Positions 19,369 to 30,075 of a DNA stretch of 64,000 nucleotides are shown piece after piece. The stretch is from Dehalococcoidia bacterium (GTDB taxonomy: Bacteria > Chloroflexota > Dehalococcoidia > Lucifugimonadales > UBA3495): NCBI GenBank assembly GCA_022827095.1, contig JAJDTP010000004.1, forward strand, positions 186,001 through 250,000, written 5' to 3'. The notes beneath the pieces are model-generated. The model saw only the letters and a list, made by a program, of their open reading frames with translations, did not search any database and was not told where the DNA came from. Position numbers and translations under genes: made by a program. Within the stretch, counting starts at the first letter, position 1. Each line of letters begins with the position of its first letter.

Positions 19369-20511
19369 ATGACGACCATGTCATCCATCATCACCGTGGT
19401 GCGCAACGCCTCCGCCCCGGTCCGGGTGCACGACCGCATCGGCTCGTGGATCGCGCCGGCAATCATGCTGGCGGTGCTGCTGGCGGCCCCGGCGGTGCTG
19501 TCCGACTTTCGGATTGCGCTGCTGGGCAAGTTCCTGACCTTTGCCATGCTGGCGATCTCCCTGAACCTGATCTGGGGTTACGCCGGGATGCTCAGCCTGG
19601 GTCACGGCGTGTTCTTCGGGCTGGGCGGATACGCCATGGCCATGTACCTGAAGCTGGAATCGGCCGGCGGCAAGCTGCCCGACTTCATGTTCTGGAGCGG
19701 TTTGACGGAGTTGCCCTTCTTCTGGGCGCCGTTCAAGTACGCCTGGTTCGCCATACCCATGACCTTCGTCGTGCCGGCGGTACTGGCCGGCGCGCTGGGG
19801 TACCTGGTGTTCCGCAGCCGCATCACCGGCGTGTACTTCGCGCTGATCACCCAGGCGCTGGCGCTGATCGTCAGCATCCTATTCATCGGGCAGCAGGCGT
19901 ACACCGGCGGCACCAACGGGATCACCAACTACACGACCATATTCGGCTACGCGCTGAACGCGCCGTCGATGCAGCTGACCTTGTACTACGCCAGCGTGGC
20001 CGCGCTGACCGTCGCCTACCTGCTGTGCTGGTGGCTGATCTCATCCCGGCTGGGCCGGCTGCTGGTGGCCATGCGCGACGATGAGAACCGGGTGCGGTTC
20101 TCCGGCTACGACCCGGCGGTGCTGAAGACGCTGGTGTTCTCGCTGTCGGCCGGCATCGCCGGCGTGGCCGGCGCGCTGTTCACGCCGCAGGTGGGCATTA
20201 TCTCGCCCACGATGATGGGGATCGTGCCGTCCATTGAGATTGCCATCTGGGTGGCCGTGGGCGGACGCGGCGTGCTCCTCGGGGCAGTAATCGGCGCGGT
20301 GGTGGTCAACGGGGCCAAGAGCGGCCTGAGCGAGTCGTTCCCGGCGGTGTGGCAATACTTCCTGGGCCTGCTGTTCATCGGGGCGGTGCTGCTGTTCCCT
20401 TCGGGCATCATGGGGCTGCTGCGCGGCGAAGGCTGGCAACGTCCGTGGTGGCTGTCACGCGAGCAAATTCGCGGGGCAATCAGCCGCCTGGTTCCTGGAG
20501 CGACACGATGA
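19369..20511 (+). CDS. urtC: Urea ABC transporter permease
   Basis: [67 protein letters not shown]. Confidence 0.94.
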   Translation: MTTMSSIITVVRNASAPVRVHDRIGSWIAPAIMLAVLLAAPAVLSDFRIALLGKFLTFAMLAISLNLIWGYAGMLSLGHGVFFGLGGYAMAMYLKLESAGGKLPDFMFWSGLTELPFFWAPFKYAWFAIPMTFVVPAVLAGALGYLVFRSRITGVYFALITQALALIVSILFIGQQAYTGGTNGITNYTTIFGYALNAPSMQLTLYYASVAALTVAYLLCWWLISSRLGRLLVAMRDDENRVRFSGYDPAVLKTLVFSLSAGIAGVAGALFTPQVGIISPTMMGIVPSIEIAIWVAVGGRGVLLGAVIGAVVVNGAKSGLSESFPAVWQYFLGLLFIGAVLLFPSGIMGLLRGEGWQRPWWLSREQIRGAISRLVPGATR

Positions 20512-21380
20512 TTGGCAATCTGAACAACCCAGCCTCGCGCAACGGCTCGCGCCCGACGCCGGACCTGAGCCAGCCCATCCTCTCCGTGGAGAACCTGACG
20601 GTGAGCTTCGACGGCTTCACCGTGCTGGACGAGCTGAACTTCGCCATCGGCTACGGAGAGATGCGGTTCCTCATCGGCCCCAACGGCGCGGGCAAGACGA
20701 CGCTGATCGACGTGATCACGGGCAAGTCCAAACCCAGCAAGGGGCGCATCATCTTCGACGGCACGACGGATTTGAGCCGGCGGCAGGAGTACCAACTGGT
20801 GCGGCTGGGAGTGGGCCGCAAGTTCCAGACGCCCTCGATATTCGCCAGCCTGACCGTCTACCAGAACCTCGAAGTGACCCTGGGGTTCCGCAGCAGAATC
20901 ACGCGATTGTTGGGCAAGCCGCGGCGGGGTGAGAGCGACCGGATCATGAGCACGCTGGAGGAAGTTGGCCTCCAGCACCGGGCGCAGGACGTCGCCGGCG
21001 GCCTGTCCCACGGTGAGAAGCAATGGCTGGAGATCGGGATGCTGCTGGTGCAGGAACCGAAGCTGCTGCTGCTGGACGAGCCGGTGGCCGGCATGACCCG
21101 CCGCGAGCGCGACCGCACCGGGGAGTTGCTCCAGTCCATCGGCGGCGAGCGGTCGGTGCTGGTGGTGGAACACGACATGGACTTCGTGCGGCAGTTCGCC
21201 CAGACGGTCACCGTGCTGCACTTGGGCAAGGTGCTCAGCGAGGGCACGATGGAAGACGTGCAGCAGGACCCGGAGGTTATCCGGGCGTACCTGGGCAACA
21301 GCCGGTCGCAGCGGCCACAGGCCGGCCGGCTCAACGGGCGGCGCGAGGCGGAACACGCCGCGCCGGTCGCCGCGGACTGA
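20508..21380 (+). CDS. urtD: Urea ABC transporter ATP-binding protein
   Basis: Walker [58 protein letters not shown] overlap with urtC. Confidence 0.94.
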   Translation: MIGNLNNPASRNGSRPTPDLSQPILSVENLTVSFDGFTVLDELNFAIGYGEMRFLIGPNGAGKTTLIDVITGKSKPSKGRIIFDGTTDLSRRQEYQLVRLGVGRKFQTPSIFASLTVYQNLEVTLGFRSRITRLLGKPRRGESDRIMSTLEEVGLQHRAQDVAGGLSHGEKQWLEIGMLLVQEPKLLLLDEPVAGMTRRERDRTGELLQSIGGERSVLVVEHDMDFVRQFAQTVTVLHLGKVLSEGTMEDVQQDPEVIRAYLGNSRSQRPQAGRLNGRREAEHAAPVAAD

Positions 21381-21391
21381 GAGTCAGGGCC

Positions 21392-22114
21392 ATGTTCCGC
21401 CAACCCGATCCGTTCCTGACCATCAAGGGCCTTTCCGTGGGCTACGGGCAGAGCCTGGTGCTGACCGACGTGGCATTGGACGTGCCGGAAGGGCAGGTGG
21501 TATGCCTCATGGGGCGCAACGGCGTGGGCAAGACCACGCTGCTCAAGGCGATCATGGGGCTGCTGAACCCTAGGGCCGGCCAGATCCGGTTCGGGCAGTC
21601 GGACATGACCCGATGGGCTCCGCACAAGCGGGCCAAGGCCGGGTTCGGCTACGTGCCCCAAGGTCGGCACATCTTCCCGTACCTGACGGTGCACGAGAAC
21701 CTGCAGATGGGTCTGGAAGCGTTCGCCGGCAAGCAAGGGCGCGCCGAAGCCGTCGAGAGGATGTACGGCCTGTTCCCCGCCTTGAAAACCTATGCGAAGA
21801 AGGTCGCCGGCACGCTCAGCGGCGGGCAGCAGCAACAACTGGCCCTGGCCCGCGCCCTGGTGCGTCAGCCGTCGCTGCTGCTGCTGGACGAGCCTACCGA
21901 GGGCATACAGCCGTCCATAGTCCAGGAGATCGAAGAACTGCTGCACCGGCTGCGGGAGCAGAACGAGACGACGATATTGCTGGTCGAGCAGTTTTTGGAC
22001 TTTGCCCTGGGCATCGCCGACTACTGCTACGTGATGGAAAAGGGAGCCATAGTGCTGGAGGGCGCTGCCCGGGACCTGGACCACAACCTGGTCCGGGAGT
22101 ACGTGGCGGTGTAG
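21392..22114 (+). CDS. urtE: Urea ABC transporter ATP-binding protein
   Basis: MGRNGVGKTTLLKAIMGLLNPRAGQIRFG; LSGGQQQQLALARALVRQPSLLLLDEPTEGIQPSIVQEI. Confidence 0.94.
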   Translation: MFRQPDPFLTIKGLSVGYGQSLVLTDVALDVPEGQVVCLMGRNGVGKTTLLKAIMGLLNPRAGQIRFGQSDMTRWAPHKRAKAGFGYVPQGRHIFPYLTVHENLQMGLEAFAGKQGRAEAVERMYGLFPALKTYAKKVAGTLSGGQQQQLALARALVRQPSLLLLDEPTEGIQPSIVQEIEELLHRLREQNETTILLVEQFLDFALGIADYCYVMEKGAIVLEGAARDLDHNLVREYVAV

Positions 22115-22148
22115 GTTCCGGCATAAAACCCGAACGTGAGGAATAGCC

Positions 22149-23486
22149 ATGACAACTGAGACAGCCGCCGCCCGGGACTTCGTACTGCGTACCGCGCGGG
22201 ACAACGACGTCAAGTTCATCCGCCTGTGGTTCGCCGACATCCTGGGCAAGCTGAAGGGATTTGCGGTGACGGCCGACGACCTGGAGGACGCGCTGGAGCG
22301 TGGCGTGGGTTTCGACGGCTCGGCCATCGACGGGTTCGCTCGCCACCACGAAAGCGATATGCGGGCCTACCCGGACCCATCCACCTTCACGCTGCTGCCG
22401 TGGCGTCCGCGCCAGAACGCCGTGGCCCGGATGTTCTGCGACATCCGCCAGCCGCGCGGGCAGACCTTCTCCGGCGACCCGCGCCACGTCCTCCGGCGCA
22501 ACCTGGACAAGGCGGCGGAGCTGGGCTTCACCTACAACGTGGGCGCGGAGCTGGAGTTCTTCTACTTGAAGAGCGCCGGCGCGCCGGAATTGCTGGACCA
22601 CGACGGCTACTTCGACCAGCTTTCCAGCTATCCCGCCTCCGACCTGCGCCGGGACACCGTGCTCAACCTCGCCGAGATGGGCATCCCGGTGAAGTACTCC
22701 CACCACGAGGGTGCGCCCAGCCAGCACGAGATTGACCTGGAGTACACCGACGCCCTCACCATGGCCGACAACCTGATGACGGCCAAGCTGGTCATCAAAG
22801 AACTGGCCCAGCTGCAGAACGTGTACGCCACCTTCATGCCCAAGCCGATTTCCCGCATCAACGGGTCCGGCCTGCACCTGCACCAGTCCCTCTTCGCCGG
22901 GGAGGACAACCGGTTCTACGACGCTGACGACGAGCAGTACCTGTCGATGCTGGGCAAGCAGTTCATCGCCGGGCTGATCGCCCACGCGCCGGAGATAACG
23001 CTGGTAACCAACCAATGGGTCAACTCCTACAAGCGGCTCATTCCCGGATACGAAGCGCCGGTGTACGTCTCGTGGACCCACGTCAACCGCTCCGACCTTA
23101 TCCGCGTGCCCAGCTACGAGCGTGGTGAGGAAACGTCCATCCGCATCGAGTACCGGGCGCCGGACCCATCATGCAACCCCTACCTGGCCTTCAGCGCGAT
23201 GCTGGCCGCCGGGCTCAAGGGCATCGAGGAGCAGTACCAGGTGCCGGCCCCGGTGGTGGGCAACGTGCAGGAGATGTCACCCCAGCGTCGCCAGTCGCTG
23301 GGCATCCGCACGCTGCCGTCCAGCCTGGGCGAGGCGATCAACCTGGCCGAGACCAGCGAGCTGCTCTACGAGGCGCTGGGCGACCACGTGTTCAACAGCC
23401 TGATTGAGAACAAGAAGCTGGAGTGGGACGAGTACCGCTCGGAGGTCACCGACTACGAAGTCTCCCGCTACCTCTCCACGCTGTAA
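22149..23486 (+). CDS. Glutamine synthetase (type I fold)
   Basis: [78 protein letters not shown]. Confidence 0.95.
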   Translation: MTTETAAARDFVLRTARDNDVKFIRLWFADILGKLKGFAVTADDLEDALERGVGFDGSAIDGFARHHESDMRAYPDPSTFTLLPWRPRQNAVARMFCDIRQPRGQTFSGDPRHVLRRNLDKAAELGFTYNVGAELEFFYLKSAGAPELLDHDGYFDQLSSYPASDLRRDTVLNLAEMGIPVKYSHHEGAPSQHEIDLEYTDALTMADNLMTAKLVIKELAQLQNVYATFMPKPISRINGSGLHLHQSLFAGEDNRFYDADDEQYLSMLGKQFIAGLIAHAPEITLVTNQWVNSYKRLIPGYEAPVYVSWTHVNRSDLIRVPSYERGEETSIRIEYRAPDPSCNPYLAFSAMLAAGLKGIEEQYQVPAPVVGNVQEMSPQRRQSLGIRTLPSSLGEAINLAETSELLYEALGDHVFNSLIENKKLEWDEYRSEVTDYEVSRYLSTL

Positions 23487-23503
23487 GCACGAGGCAACCC
23501 ACC

Positions 23504-23806
23504 ATGATGCTCACTCCACGGGAATCGGAAAAGCTGCTGATCTACGTCGCCGCCGACTTGGCGCGCAAGCGGCAGGGTCGCGGCCTGAAGCTCAACGTGC
23601 CCGAGTCGGTGGCGCTGATCACGGAGTCGATCCTGGAGGGCGCGCGGGACGGCCGGACCGTCGCCGAGGTCATGGAACTGGGCCGCCAGGTCCTGCGCCG
23701 GGAGGACGTGATGGAAGGGGTGCCGGAACTGGTGGACATGGTGCAGGTTGAGGCGACGTTCCCCGACGGCACCAAGCTGGTGTCGGTGCACGACCCCATT
23801 GTGTAG
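23504..23806 (+). CDS. ureA: Urease gamma subunit
   Basis: [59 protein letters not shown]. Confidence 0.97.
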   Translation: MMLTPRESEKLLIYVAADLARKRQGRGLKLNVPESVALITESILEGARDGRTVAEVMELGRQVLRREDVMEGVPELVDMVQVEATFPDGTKLVSVHDPIV

Positions 23807-23836
23807 AGCATTGGGCATACGCGGCTATTGGATATC

Positions 23837-23943
23837 GTCAGAAGCAGGATTTGCCGGATTGGAGGATTATCAGGATTGAATCGGCGGTATCGGGAATACC
23901 AAAATCCTGATAATCCGATAATCCTGTGAATCCTGCTTCTGAC
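23837..23943. repeat. CAGGATT-family inverted-repeat element, copy D (between ureA and ureB)
   Basis: GTCAGAAGCAGGATTTgccgg...aatcctgtgAATCCTGCTTCTGAC. Confidence 0.92.
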
Positions 23944-23972
23944 GTTCCCCGGATAAACAGGGCAAAACAGTT

Positions 23973-24377
23973 ATGAGCAATCCCAGCGAGCGTTACATCA
24001 TCGCCGACGAGCCGGTTGAGATAAACGCCGGCCGGCCCACGTGCACGCTGTCGGTCTGGAACACGGGCGACCGAGCGATACAGGTGGGATCGCACTTCCA
24101 CTTCTTCGAGGTGAACCGAGCGTTGCGGTTCGACCGGGAGGCCGCCTTCGGGATGCGCCTGGACGTGCCGTCCGGGACTGCCGTGCGTTTCGAGCCAGGC
24201 GACCGCAAGGAGGTGACGCTGGTGACCATCGGCGGGGTGCGCCGCGTGCGTGGACTGAACGGCCTGACCGACGGCAGCCTCGACTCGCCGGTGGTGCGGG
24301 CCCAAGGCCTCGAAACCATCTCCAAGCGGGGTTTCCTCAACCAACCGTCGAACCAACCGGACACCAGCGAGGCATAG
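23973..24377 (+). CDS. ureB: Urease beta subunit
   Basis: [49 protein letters not shown]. Confidence 0.96.
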   Translation: MSNPSERYIIADEPVEINAGRPTCTLSVWNTGDRAIQVGSHFHFFEVNRALRFDREAAFGMRLDVPSGTAVRFEPGDRKEVTLVTIGGVRRVRGLNGLTDGSLDSPVVRAQGLETISKRGFLNQPSNQPDTSEA

Positions 24378-24381
24378 CGAC

Positions 24382-26100
24382 ATGGCCCGAATCAGCCGTC
24401 GGCAGTACGTGGACCTCTACGGCCCGACCGTGGGAGACCGGTTCCGGCTGGCCGACACGTCCCTGATCTGCCAGATCGAGCGGGACCTGCTCACCCACGG
24501 CGACGAGCTGGTGTTCGGCGGCGGCAAGTCGGCCCGGGACGGCATGGGGCAGGCTTCGGAGGTCACCAACCGCAACGGCGCGCTGGACCTGGTCATCACC
24601 AACGCCATCATCATGGACCCGGCTCTGGGCATCATCAAGGCCGACATCGGGGTGCGCCACGGGCACATCGTGGCGGTGGGCAAATCCGGCAACCCCGGCG
24701 TGATGGACGGCGTGCATCCCGACCTGGTGGTGGGGCCGGGCACCGAGGTCATCGCCGGCGAGCACCTGATCGCCACGCCCGGCGGGGTCGATGCGCACAT
24801 CCACATGATCGCGCCGCAGCAGGTGTACCACGCGCTGTCCAACGGCATCACCACCATGATCGGCGGGGGCACCGGGCCGGCCGACGGCACCAACGCCACC
24901 ACCTGCACGCCGGGCCCGTGGAACATCGCGCGGATGCTGGAGGCCGCCGAGCCGCTGCCGGTCAACTGGGGCCTACTGGGCAAAGGCAACGCCAGCGACC
25001 CGGCTCCCCTGGAGGAGCAGATCGCCGCCGGGGCCAGCGGCCTCAAGCTCCACGAGGACTGGGGCACCACGCCGGCGGCCATCGATTGCTGCCTGGCCGT
25101 GGCCGACCGGTTCGACGTGCCGGTGGCGATCCATACGGACACGCTGAACGAGGCCGGGTTCGTGGAGGACGCCATCGCGGCCATCGGTGGGCGGGCCATC
25201 CACACCTACCACACCGAGGGCGCCGGCGGTGGCCACGCGCCGGACATCATCCGCATTGCGTCCGAGTTGAACGTGCTGCCGTCGTCCACCAACCCCACGC
25301 GTCCCTACACCGTCAACACCCTCACCGAGCACATGGACATGCTGATGGTGTGCCACCACCTCAGCCCGCGGGTTCCCGAGGACGTGGCCTTTGCCGAGAG
25401 CCGCATCCGGCCGGAGACCATGGCCGCCGAGGACGTGCTGCACGACCTGGGGGTCATCAGCATGTACGCGTCGGACTCGCAAGCCATGGGGCGGGTGGGC
25501 GAGAACTTCACCCGGCTGTTCCAGACGGCGGACAAGATGCGGCAGTTCAAGGGCAAGCTGCCCGAGGACTCGCCGGACCACGACAACTTCCGCGTCCTGC
25601 GCTACCTGGCCAAGCTGACCATCAACCCGGCCATCACCCACGGCATCTCTCACCTGGTGGGCTCGCTGGAACCGGGCAAGCTGGCGGACATCGTGCTGTG
25701 GCCGCTGGGCAGCTTCGGCGCGAAACCCAAGCTGATCATCAAGGGCGGCATGATCTGCTGGGCGGTCATGGGCGACCCCAACGGCTCCATACCCACCGCC
25801 GAGCCGTCGTTCTATCGACCCATGTTCGGCGCAATGGGCAAGGCGGTGACGAATACGTCGCTCACCTTCGTCTCCCAGGCGGCCTACGACGCGGGAGTTC
25901 ACCGCGGTCTGGGGCTGACCCGGCGGGTCGAGCCGGTGCGCAATTGCCGCGCCATCACCAAGCGGCAGATGGTGCGCAACGACGGGATGCCGGTGATCGA
26001 GGTCGACCCGGACACCTACACGGTGCGCGTGGACGGCGAGATCGCCACCGTGCCGCCCGCAGAGCGGCTCAGCCTGGCACAACTGCACTTCCTGGTGTAG
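24382..26100 (+). CDS. ureC: Urease alpha subunit
   Basis: [70 protein letters not shown]. Confidence 0.98.
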   Translation: MARISRRQYVDLYGPTVGDRFRLADTSLICQIERDLLTHGDELVFGGGKSARDGMGQASEVTNRNGALDLVITNAIIMDPALGIIKADIGVRHGHIVAVGKSGNPGVMDGVHPDLVVGPGTEVIAGEHLIATPGGVDAHIHMIAPQQVYHALSNGITTMIGGGTGPADGTNATTCTPGPWNIARMLEAAEPLPVNWGLLGKGNASDPAPLEEQIAAGASGLKLHEDWGTTPAAIDCCLAVADRFDVPVAIHTDTLNEAGFVEDAIAAIGGRAIHTYHTEGAGGGHAPDIIRIASELNVLPSSTNPTRPYTVNTLTEHMDMLMVCHHLSPRVPEDVAFAESRIRPETMAAEDVLHDLGVISMYASDSQAMGRVGENFTRLFQTADKMRQFKGKLPEDSPDHDNFRVLRYLAKLTINPAITHGISHLVGSLEPGKLADIVLWPLGSFGAKPKLIIKGGMICWAVMGDPNGSIPTAEPSFYRPMFGAMGKAVTNTSLTFVSQAAYDAGVHRGLGLTRRVEPVRNCRAITKRQMVRNDGMPVIEVDPDTYTVRVDGEIATVPPAERLSLAQLHFLV

Positions 26101-26103
26101 CGG

Positions 26104-26826
26104 ATGCAAACTATAACGAGCATAAACGGCGGCGCCAGCTTTCTGGCCGCCTTGCAGTTGGCCGACTCGTTCTTCCCGTCCGGTACCTACGCTCACTCCC
26201 AGGGACTGGAAGGAATGGTGACACGAGGCTGGGTCAGGAACGCGGACGACCTGGAGGAGTACCTGCGCAACTTGCTGATCTGGTCGATCCTTCCGTGCGA
26301 CGGGGTCGCGTTGCGGAGCACCCACCGCGCCGCGCAAGACGCGAACCTGACGACGCTGGTTGACATCGACTGGCGCGTGCACGCGATGAAACTACCCGAC
26401 GAACTGCGGATGGCCTCCTGCCACGCCGGCCGGCGCATCCTGGACGAAACGGCGCCGTTGCTCTCGGGAGCGATCGGATGCGCAGTTCACGGCGAGTTTC
26501 GGCAGCTGGTAATGGACCGCGAGGCTCCAGGTACGGGGGCGGTCGCGTTGGGCGTAGCGTCCTGCGCGGCGGGCATCGAGGCCCAAACCGCCCTGCTGAT
26601 GTTCTGCCACAGCTTCGCCGTGGGCGCGCTGGGCGCGGCGCAACGGCTGCTGCCCATCACTCACTCGGAGGCGCAGCATATCCTGCGGTCGCTGCACGAA
26701 CCCGTGATCAGCGCGACGATGGCGTTGCAGCACCGCGACTGGCGCGAGATGACATCCTTCGCGCCGCAGACCGACATCGCGTCCATGCTGCACAAACACG
26801 ACGAAGTGCGCATGTTCGCCAGCTGA
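26104..26826 (+). CDS. ureF: Urease accessory protein UreF
   Basis: LQLADSFFPSGTYAHSQGLEGMV; position after ureC. Confidence 0.92.
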   Translation: MQTITSINGGASFLAALQLADSFFPSGTYAHSQGLEGMVTRGWVRNADDLEEYLRNLLIWSILPCDGVALRSTHRAAQDANLTTLVDIDWRVHAMKLPDELRMASCHAGRRILDETAPLLSGAIGCAVHGEFRQLVMDREAPGTGAVALGVASCAAGIEAQTALLMFCHSFAVGALGAAQRLLPITHSEAQHILRSLHEPVISATMALQHRDWREMTSFAPQTDIASMLHKHDEVRMFAS

Positions 26827-26913
26827 CGGCGCAACCGCAATGGTCAAACGCGGCGCAGGTATAATCTACTCTACAGCCCACCGCTTTGCCGACCCGCCAC
26901 GGAGAGTTTCAGC

Positions 26914-27651
26914 ATGACCACCGCCAAAACGCCGAAATCTCCTCCCACCTTCCGGCTCCCGGACCCTCCCAAATCTCCGGACGAGAAGATGACCGCCGCC
27001 AAACAGTTGACCGACACCGGGCACGCCCATCACCTGGCCCTCCACCTCGGCGAGCCCGAGACTACCATCGTAACCACCGAACGATACATCACCCTCGTGC
27101 CCATGTCGGAAAGAGCCGACATGACCGGCGTCCTCTACCCCGACCTTCTGGTAGCCTTCAACGTCGACCCGACCGCTTTTGAGGAGCACAACGGGTACGT
27201 GATATCCGAACAGGGCAAGCCGCCCGACTTCGTGCTGGAAATCGCTTCCCGCTCCACCGGCCGCGCCGACACCGGCGAAAAGCGCGCCGCCTACGCGGCT
27301 CTCGGTATCACTGAATACTGGCGTTTTGACGAAACCGGGCAGTACCACGGCTCCCGCCTGGCCGGCGACCGGCTGGTGGACGGAAGATATGAACCCATCG
27401 ATATCATCGAGCTGCCGTCCGGCAGCCTTAAAGGACACAGCGCCGTCCTCGGTCTGGAACTCCGCTGGACCGACGGTTCCCTGGGCTGGCATGACCCCGA
27501 CAACGGCGAGCACATCGCCACCTTTGACACCGAGCGGGAGGGTCGCCTCGCCGAGCGCCAGGGTCGCATTGAAGAGCGCGAAGCACGCCTCCAGGCCGAA
27601 GCCAGAGTGCGAGAGCTTGAAGAGGAACTGCAACGATTGCGGGGCAACTGA
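26914..27651 (+). CDS. Uma2 family (DUF820) PD-(D/E)XK nuclease-like protein with C-terminal coiled coil
   Basis: YPDLLVAFNVDP ... PPDFVLEIASRSTGRADTGEKRAAYAALGITEYWRFDETG; TATAAT at 26860-26865 upstream. Confidence 0.92.
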   Translation: MTTAKTPKSPPTFRLPDPPKSPDEKMTAAKQLTDTGHAHHLALHLGEPETTIVTTERYITLVPMSERADMTGVLYPDLLVAFNVDPTAFEEHNGYVISEQGKPPDFVLEIASRSTGRADTGEKRAAYAALGITEYWRFDETGQYHGSRLAGDRLVDGRYEPIDIIELPSGSLKGHSAVLGLELRWTDGSLGWHDPDNGEHIATFDTEREGRLAERQGRIEEREARLQAEARVRELEEELQRLRGN

Positions 27652-27709
27652 TACCCGAGCAAACGCGCCGGGACGTGCCGGGTTACCGCGCAAATAGTGG
27701 AGAGAAACC

Positions 27710-28333
27710 ATGAGAAGTGTTCCCCGAATTGGCGTCGGCGGGCCGGTGGGCTCCGGGAAGACCACGCTGGTTGAGCGGCTAGTGCCCATGCTGTTGGCAC
27801 GGGGCCGGCATCCGGTGGTCATCACCAACGACATCTTCACCAGGGAGGACGCCGACCACGTCACTCGGACCCTCGAGGGGGTTTTCGACACCGGCCGCAT
27901 CCGCGGCGTCGCCACCGGCGCCTGCCCCCACGCGGCGGTGCGTGAGGACCCCAGCCTCAACCTGCTGGCGGCGGAGGAGTTGACCGAGGAATATCCCGAC
28001 TCGGATATCGTCCTGATCGAAAGCGGTGGTGATAACCTCACCCTGACCTTCAGCCCGGCGCTGGCGGACTTCCAGATCTACGTGATCGACGTAGCGGCCG
28101 GCGACAAGATCCCCCGCAAGCGCGGACAGGGCATCACCCAGACCGACCTGCTGGTGGTGAACAAGACCGACCTCGCCCCCTACGTGGGCGCGGACCTGGA
28201 CGTGATGCGTCGCGACCTCAACGTCGTCCGGGGCGAGCGTCCCTACGCGTTTACCAACTGCCGCACCGGTGAGGGGCTGGAGGCGGTGCTGGACAGAATC
28301 CTCGATGCTGTTGGCCCTGAACCCACCTGCTGA
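27710..28333 (+). CDS. ureG: Urease accessory GTPase UreG
   Basis: RIGVGGPVGSGKTTLVERL; VITNDIFTREDA; GVATGACPHAAVREDPSLN; VNKTDLAPYVGADL. Confidence 0.97.
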   Translation: MRSVPRIGVGGPVGSGKTTLVERLVPMLLARGRHPVVITNDIFTREDADHVTRTLEGVFDTGRIRGVATGACPHAAVREDPSLNLLAAEELTEEYPDSDIVLIESGGDNLTLTFSPALADFQIYVIDVAAGDKIPRKRGQGITQTDLLVVNKTDLAPYVGADLDVMRRDLNVVRGERPYAFTNCRTGEGLEAVLDRILDAVGPEPTC

Positions 28334-29207
28334 AGCCGGCTCACCCGGGCAAAACGGCTCAGTCGAGCTGGTTCTGGAGCAGAGAGCCGGCCAAACCCGG
28401 CTGACCCATTGCCGCACCCGGCCGCCGCTGCTGGTCCAGCAGGCGCTGTATCCGGACGAGGCCGCGCCCGACCTGGCCCACGTGTTCCTGGCCAACCCCA
28501 CTGGAGGGCTGCTGCAAAACGACCGCCACCACATCGCGGTGAGCGTCGGTGACGGCGCCAGGGCCCACGTGACCACCCAGAGCGCCACGAAGGCATACAC
28601 GATGCCAGAGGGCGTCGCCGAGCAGCGAGTTAGCCTCAATGTCGCATCGGGCGGGTACCTGGAATACCTGCCGGACCCGCTGATTCCCTACCAGGACGCC
28701 AGCCTGATCCAGGAAATCGAAATCACCTGCGAGCCGGGTGGTGCGCTGCTGTTCAGCGACGTGATAGCACCCGGCAGGGTCGCGATGGGAGAGTCCTTCC
28801 GGTTCCGGCGCCTCTCCAATCGGCTCACGTTATGGGGACGGGGCGGCCGGCCGGTCTATCGCGAAGCCTTCGACCTGGACCCGAGGGCGGGCGACCTTAC
28901 CGGGACAGGCGTATTGGGCTTCGGAGGCCGGCAGGATGCGGATGACGCGTCCGCGCGCACTCTGGGTTCAATGCTGATTGTGTGCGACAGCCGATGTGCG
29001 GTTTCGATGCTGGATCAGGTCAGGCACGCACTGGGACAGTGCCCAAGGGTCCGAGCCGGCTGCTCAATGCTGCCCGACAGCCACGGGGTGGGCGTCAAGA
29101 TGATCGGCCGGGATTGCGCGTCGGTTCAGACGGCTCTGAAACGCGTCTGGTCGATTGCGAGGTGGGAGTTGCTTGGTGTGGCCGCACCAGCCCTGCGGAA
29201 ATATTGA
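28305..29207 (+). CDS. ureD: Urease accessory protein UreD
   Basis: FLANPTGGLLQNDRHHIAVSVGDGARAHVTTQSATKAY; YLEYLPDPLIPYQDASL; overlaps end of ureG. Confidence 0.93.
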   Translation: MLLALNPPAEAGSPGQNGSVELVLEQRAGQTRLTHCRTRPPLLVQQALYPDEAAPDLAHVFLANPTGGLLQNDRHHIAVSVGDGARAHVTTQSATKAYTMPEGVAEQRVSLNVASGGYLEYLPDPLIPYQDASLIQEIEITCEPGGALLFSDVIAPGRVAMGESFRFRRLSNRLTLWGRGGRPVYREAFDLDPRAGDLTGTGVLGFGGRQDADDASARTLGSMLIVCDSRCAVSMLDQVRHALGQCPRVRAGCSMLPDSHGVGVKMIGRDCASVQTALKRVWSIARWELLGVAAPALRKY

Positions 29208-29293
29208 GGCGAGAACGTTTAGACCGGCAGAGAGGCCCGGCGCCCCCGGATTTGCATGTCTGTATCGAGGACGCGTCCTGGAATTAGCAGTCC

Positions 29294-29328
29294 TTGATAT
29301 ATTGCATTGCGATATCGTTATTGATATC
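29294..29328. promoter_or_regulatory. AT-rich GATAT repeat array upstream of hicA, candidate operator
   Basis: TTGATATATTGCATTGCGATATCGTTATTGATATC: palindromic GATATC twice plus GATAT, directly before the GTG start. Confidence 0.45.
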
Positions 29329-29339
29329 ATACAGATAAT

Positions 29340-29603
29340 GTGATCGAGGTAACTCGGATAGAAATGCCCTGTGTCATCGACACTCTGCGTCGGAATCCTC
29401 GAGGGGTAAGGTTCAATGAATTAGTGAGGATATGCGATCAATTCTTCGGCGAATCCCGCCGGAACGGCACAAGCCACAGGGTGTATCACACACCTTGGCC
29501 GGGTGACCCCAGGGTGAACATCCAAAACGACCGGGGTATGGCCAAAGCATATCAGGTGCGTCAGGTCGTACGGACCCTTGAAAAACTAAATGATTATGGC
29601 TGA
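29340..29603 (+). CDS. hicA: HicA-type toxin
   Basis: RNPRGVRFNELVRICDQFFGESRRNGTSHRVYHTPWPGDPRVNIQNDRGMAKAYQVRQVVRTLEKL. Confidence 0.9.
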   Translation: MIEVTRIEMPCVIDTLRRNPRGVRFNELVRICDQFFGESRRNGTSHRVYHTPWPGDPRVNIQNDRGMAKAYQVRQVVRTLEKLNDYG

Positions 29604-29922
29604 TCATTACACATACCGGGTTACATGGTCCGCCGAGGACGAGGAATTCGTCGGACTATGCACCGAGTTTCCTTCGCTGAGCTGGCTGGCCCTGACGCAC
29701 GATGAGGCGTTCGCCGGCATCCGCGAGTTGGTGGCGGACTGCGTGGCGGACATGGAGGCCAACGGCGAAACTCCGCCGGAACCGATGGCAGACCGCGCTT
29801 ACAGCGGGAGGTTCGTAGTTCGGCTCCCCCCGGAAACCCACCGTGCACTAGCCATGAAAGCCGCCGAGGAAGGGGTGAGCCTGAACCGGCTCATCAGTGC
29901 CCGACTGGCAACCGATCTGTAG
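29590..29922 (+). CDS. hicB: HicB-type antitoxin with C-terminal ribbon-helix-helix
   Basis: YTYRVTWSAEDEEFVGLCTEFPSLSWLALTHDEAFAGI ... GRFVVRLPPETHRALAMKAAEEGVSLNRLISARL; overlaps hicA. Confidence 0.9.
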   Translation: MIMADHYTYRVTWSAEDEEFVGLCTEFPSLSWLALTHDEAFAGIRELVADCVADMEANGETPPEPMADRAYSGRFVVRLPPETHRALAMKAAEEGVSLNRLISARLATDL

Positions 29923-30075
29923 CGATGACGTCGGACCGCCAGCCGGGAGTTCCACATATCGTTGAACGTGGTGTCCGCTGCAAGATAGTCAGCGTACTTT
30001 CGCTTGCGCATCGTCGCAGGATCGCGCGACCGATGGACCGCTCGGCAATCCTGCGGCGGTCGTTGATCTGTAAAG

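Noticed and set aside
24918-26363. 481-aa plus-strand ORF overlapping ureC in another frame, and the 469-aa minus-strand ORF 24973-26382
   Set aside because: Arg/Gly/His-rich shadow ORFs typical of high-GC DNA; ureC in the correct frame explains the sequence completely.
29799-30011. 70-aa minus-strand ORF MRKRKYADYLAADTTFNDMWNSR...
   Set aside because: N-terminal part looks protein-like but the remainder is antisense to hicB; insufficient support.
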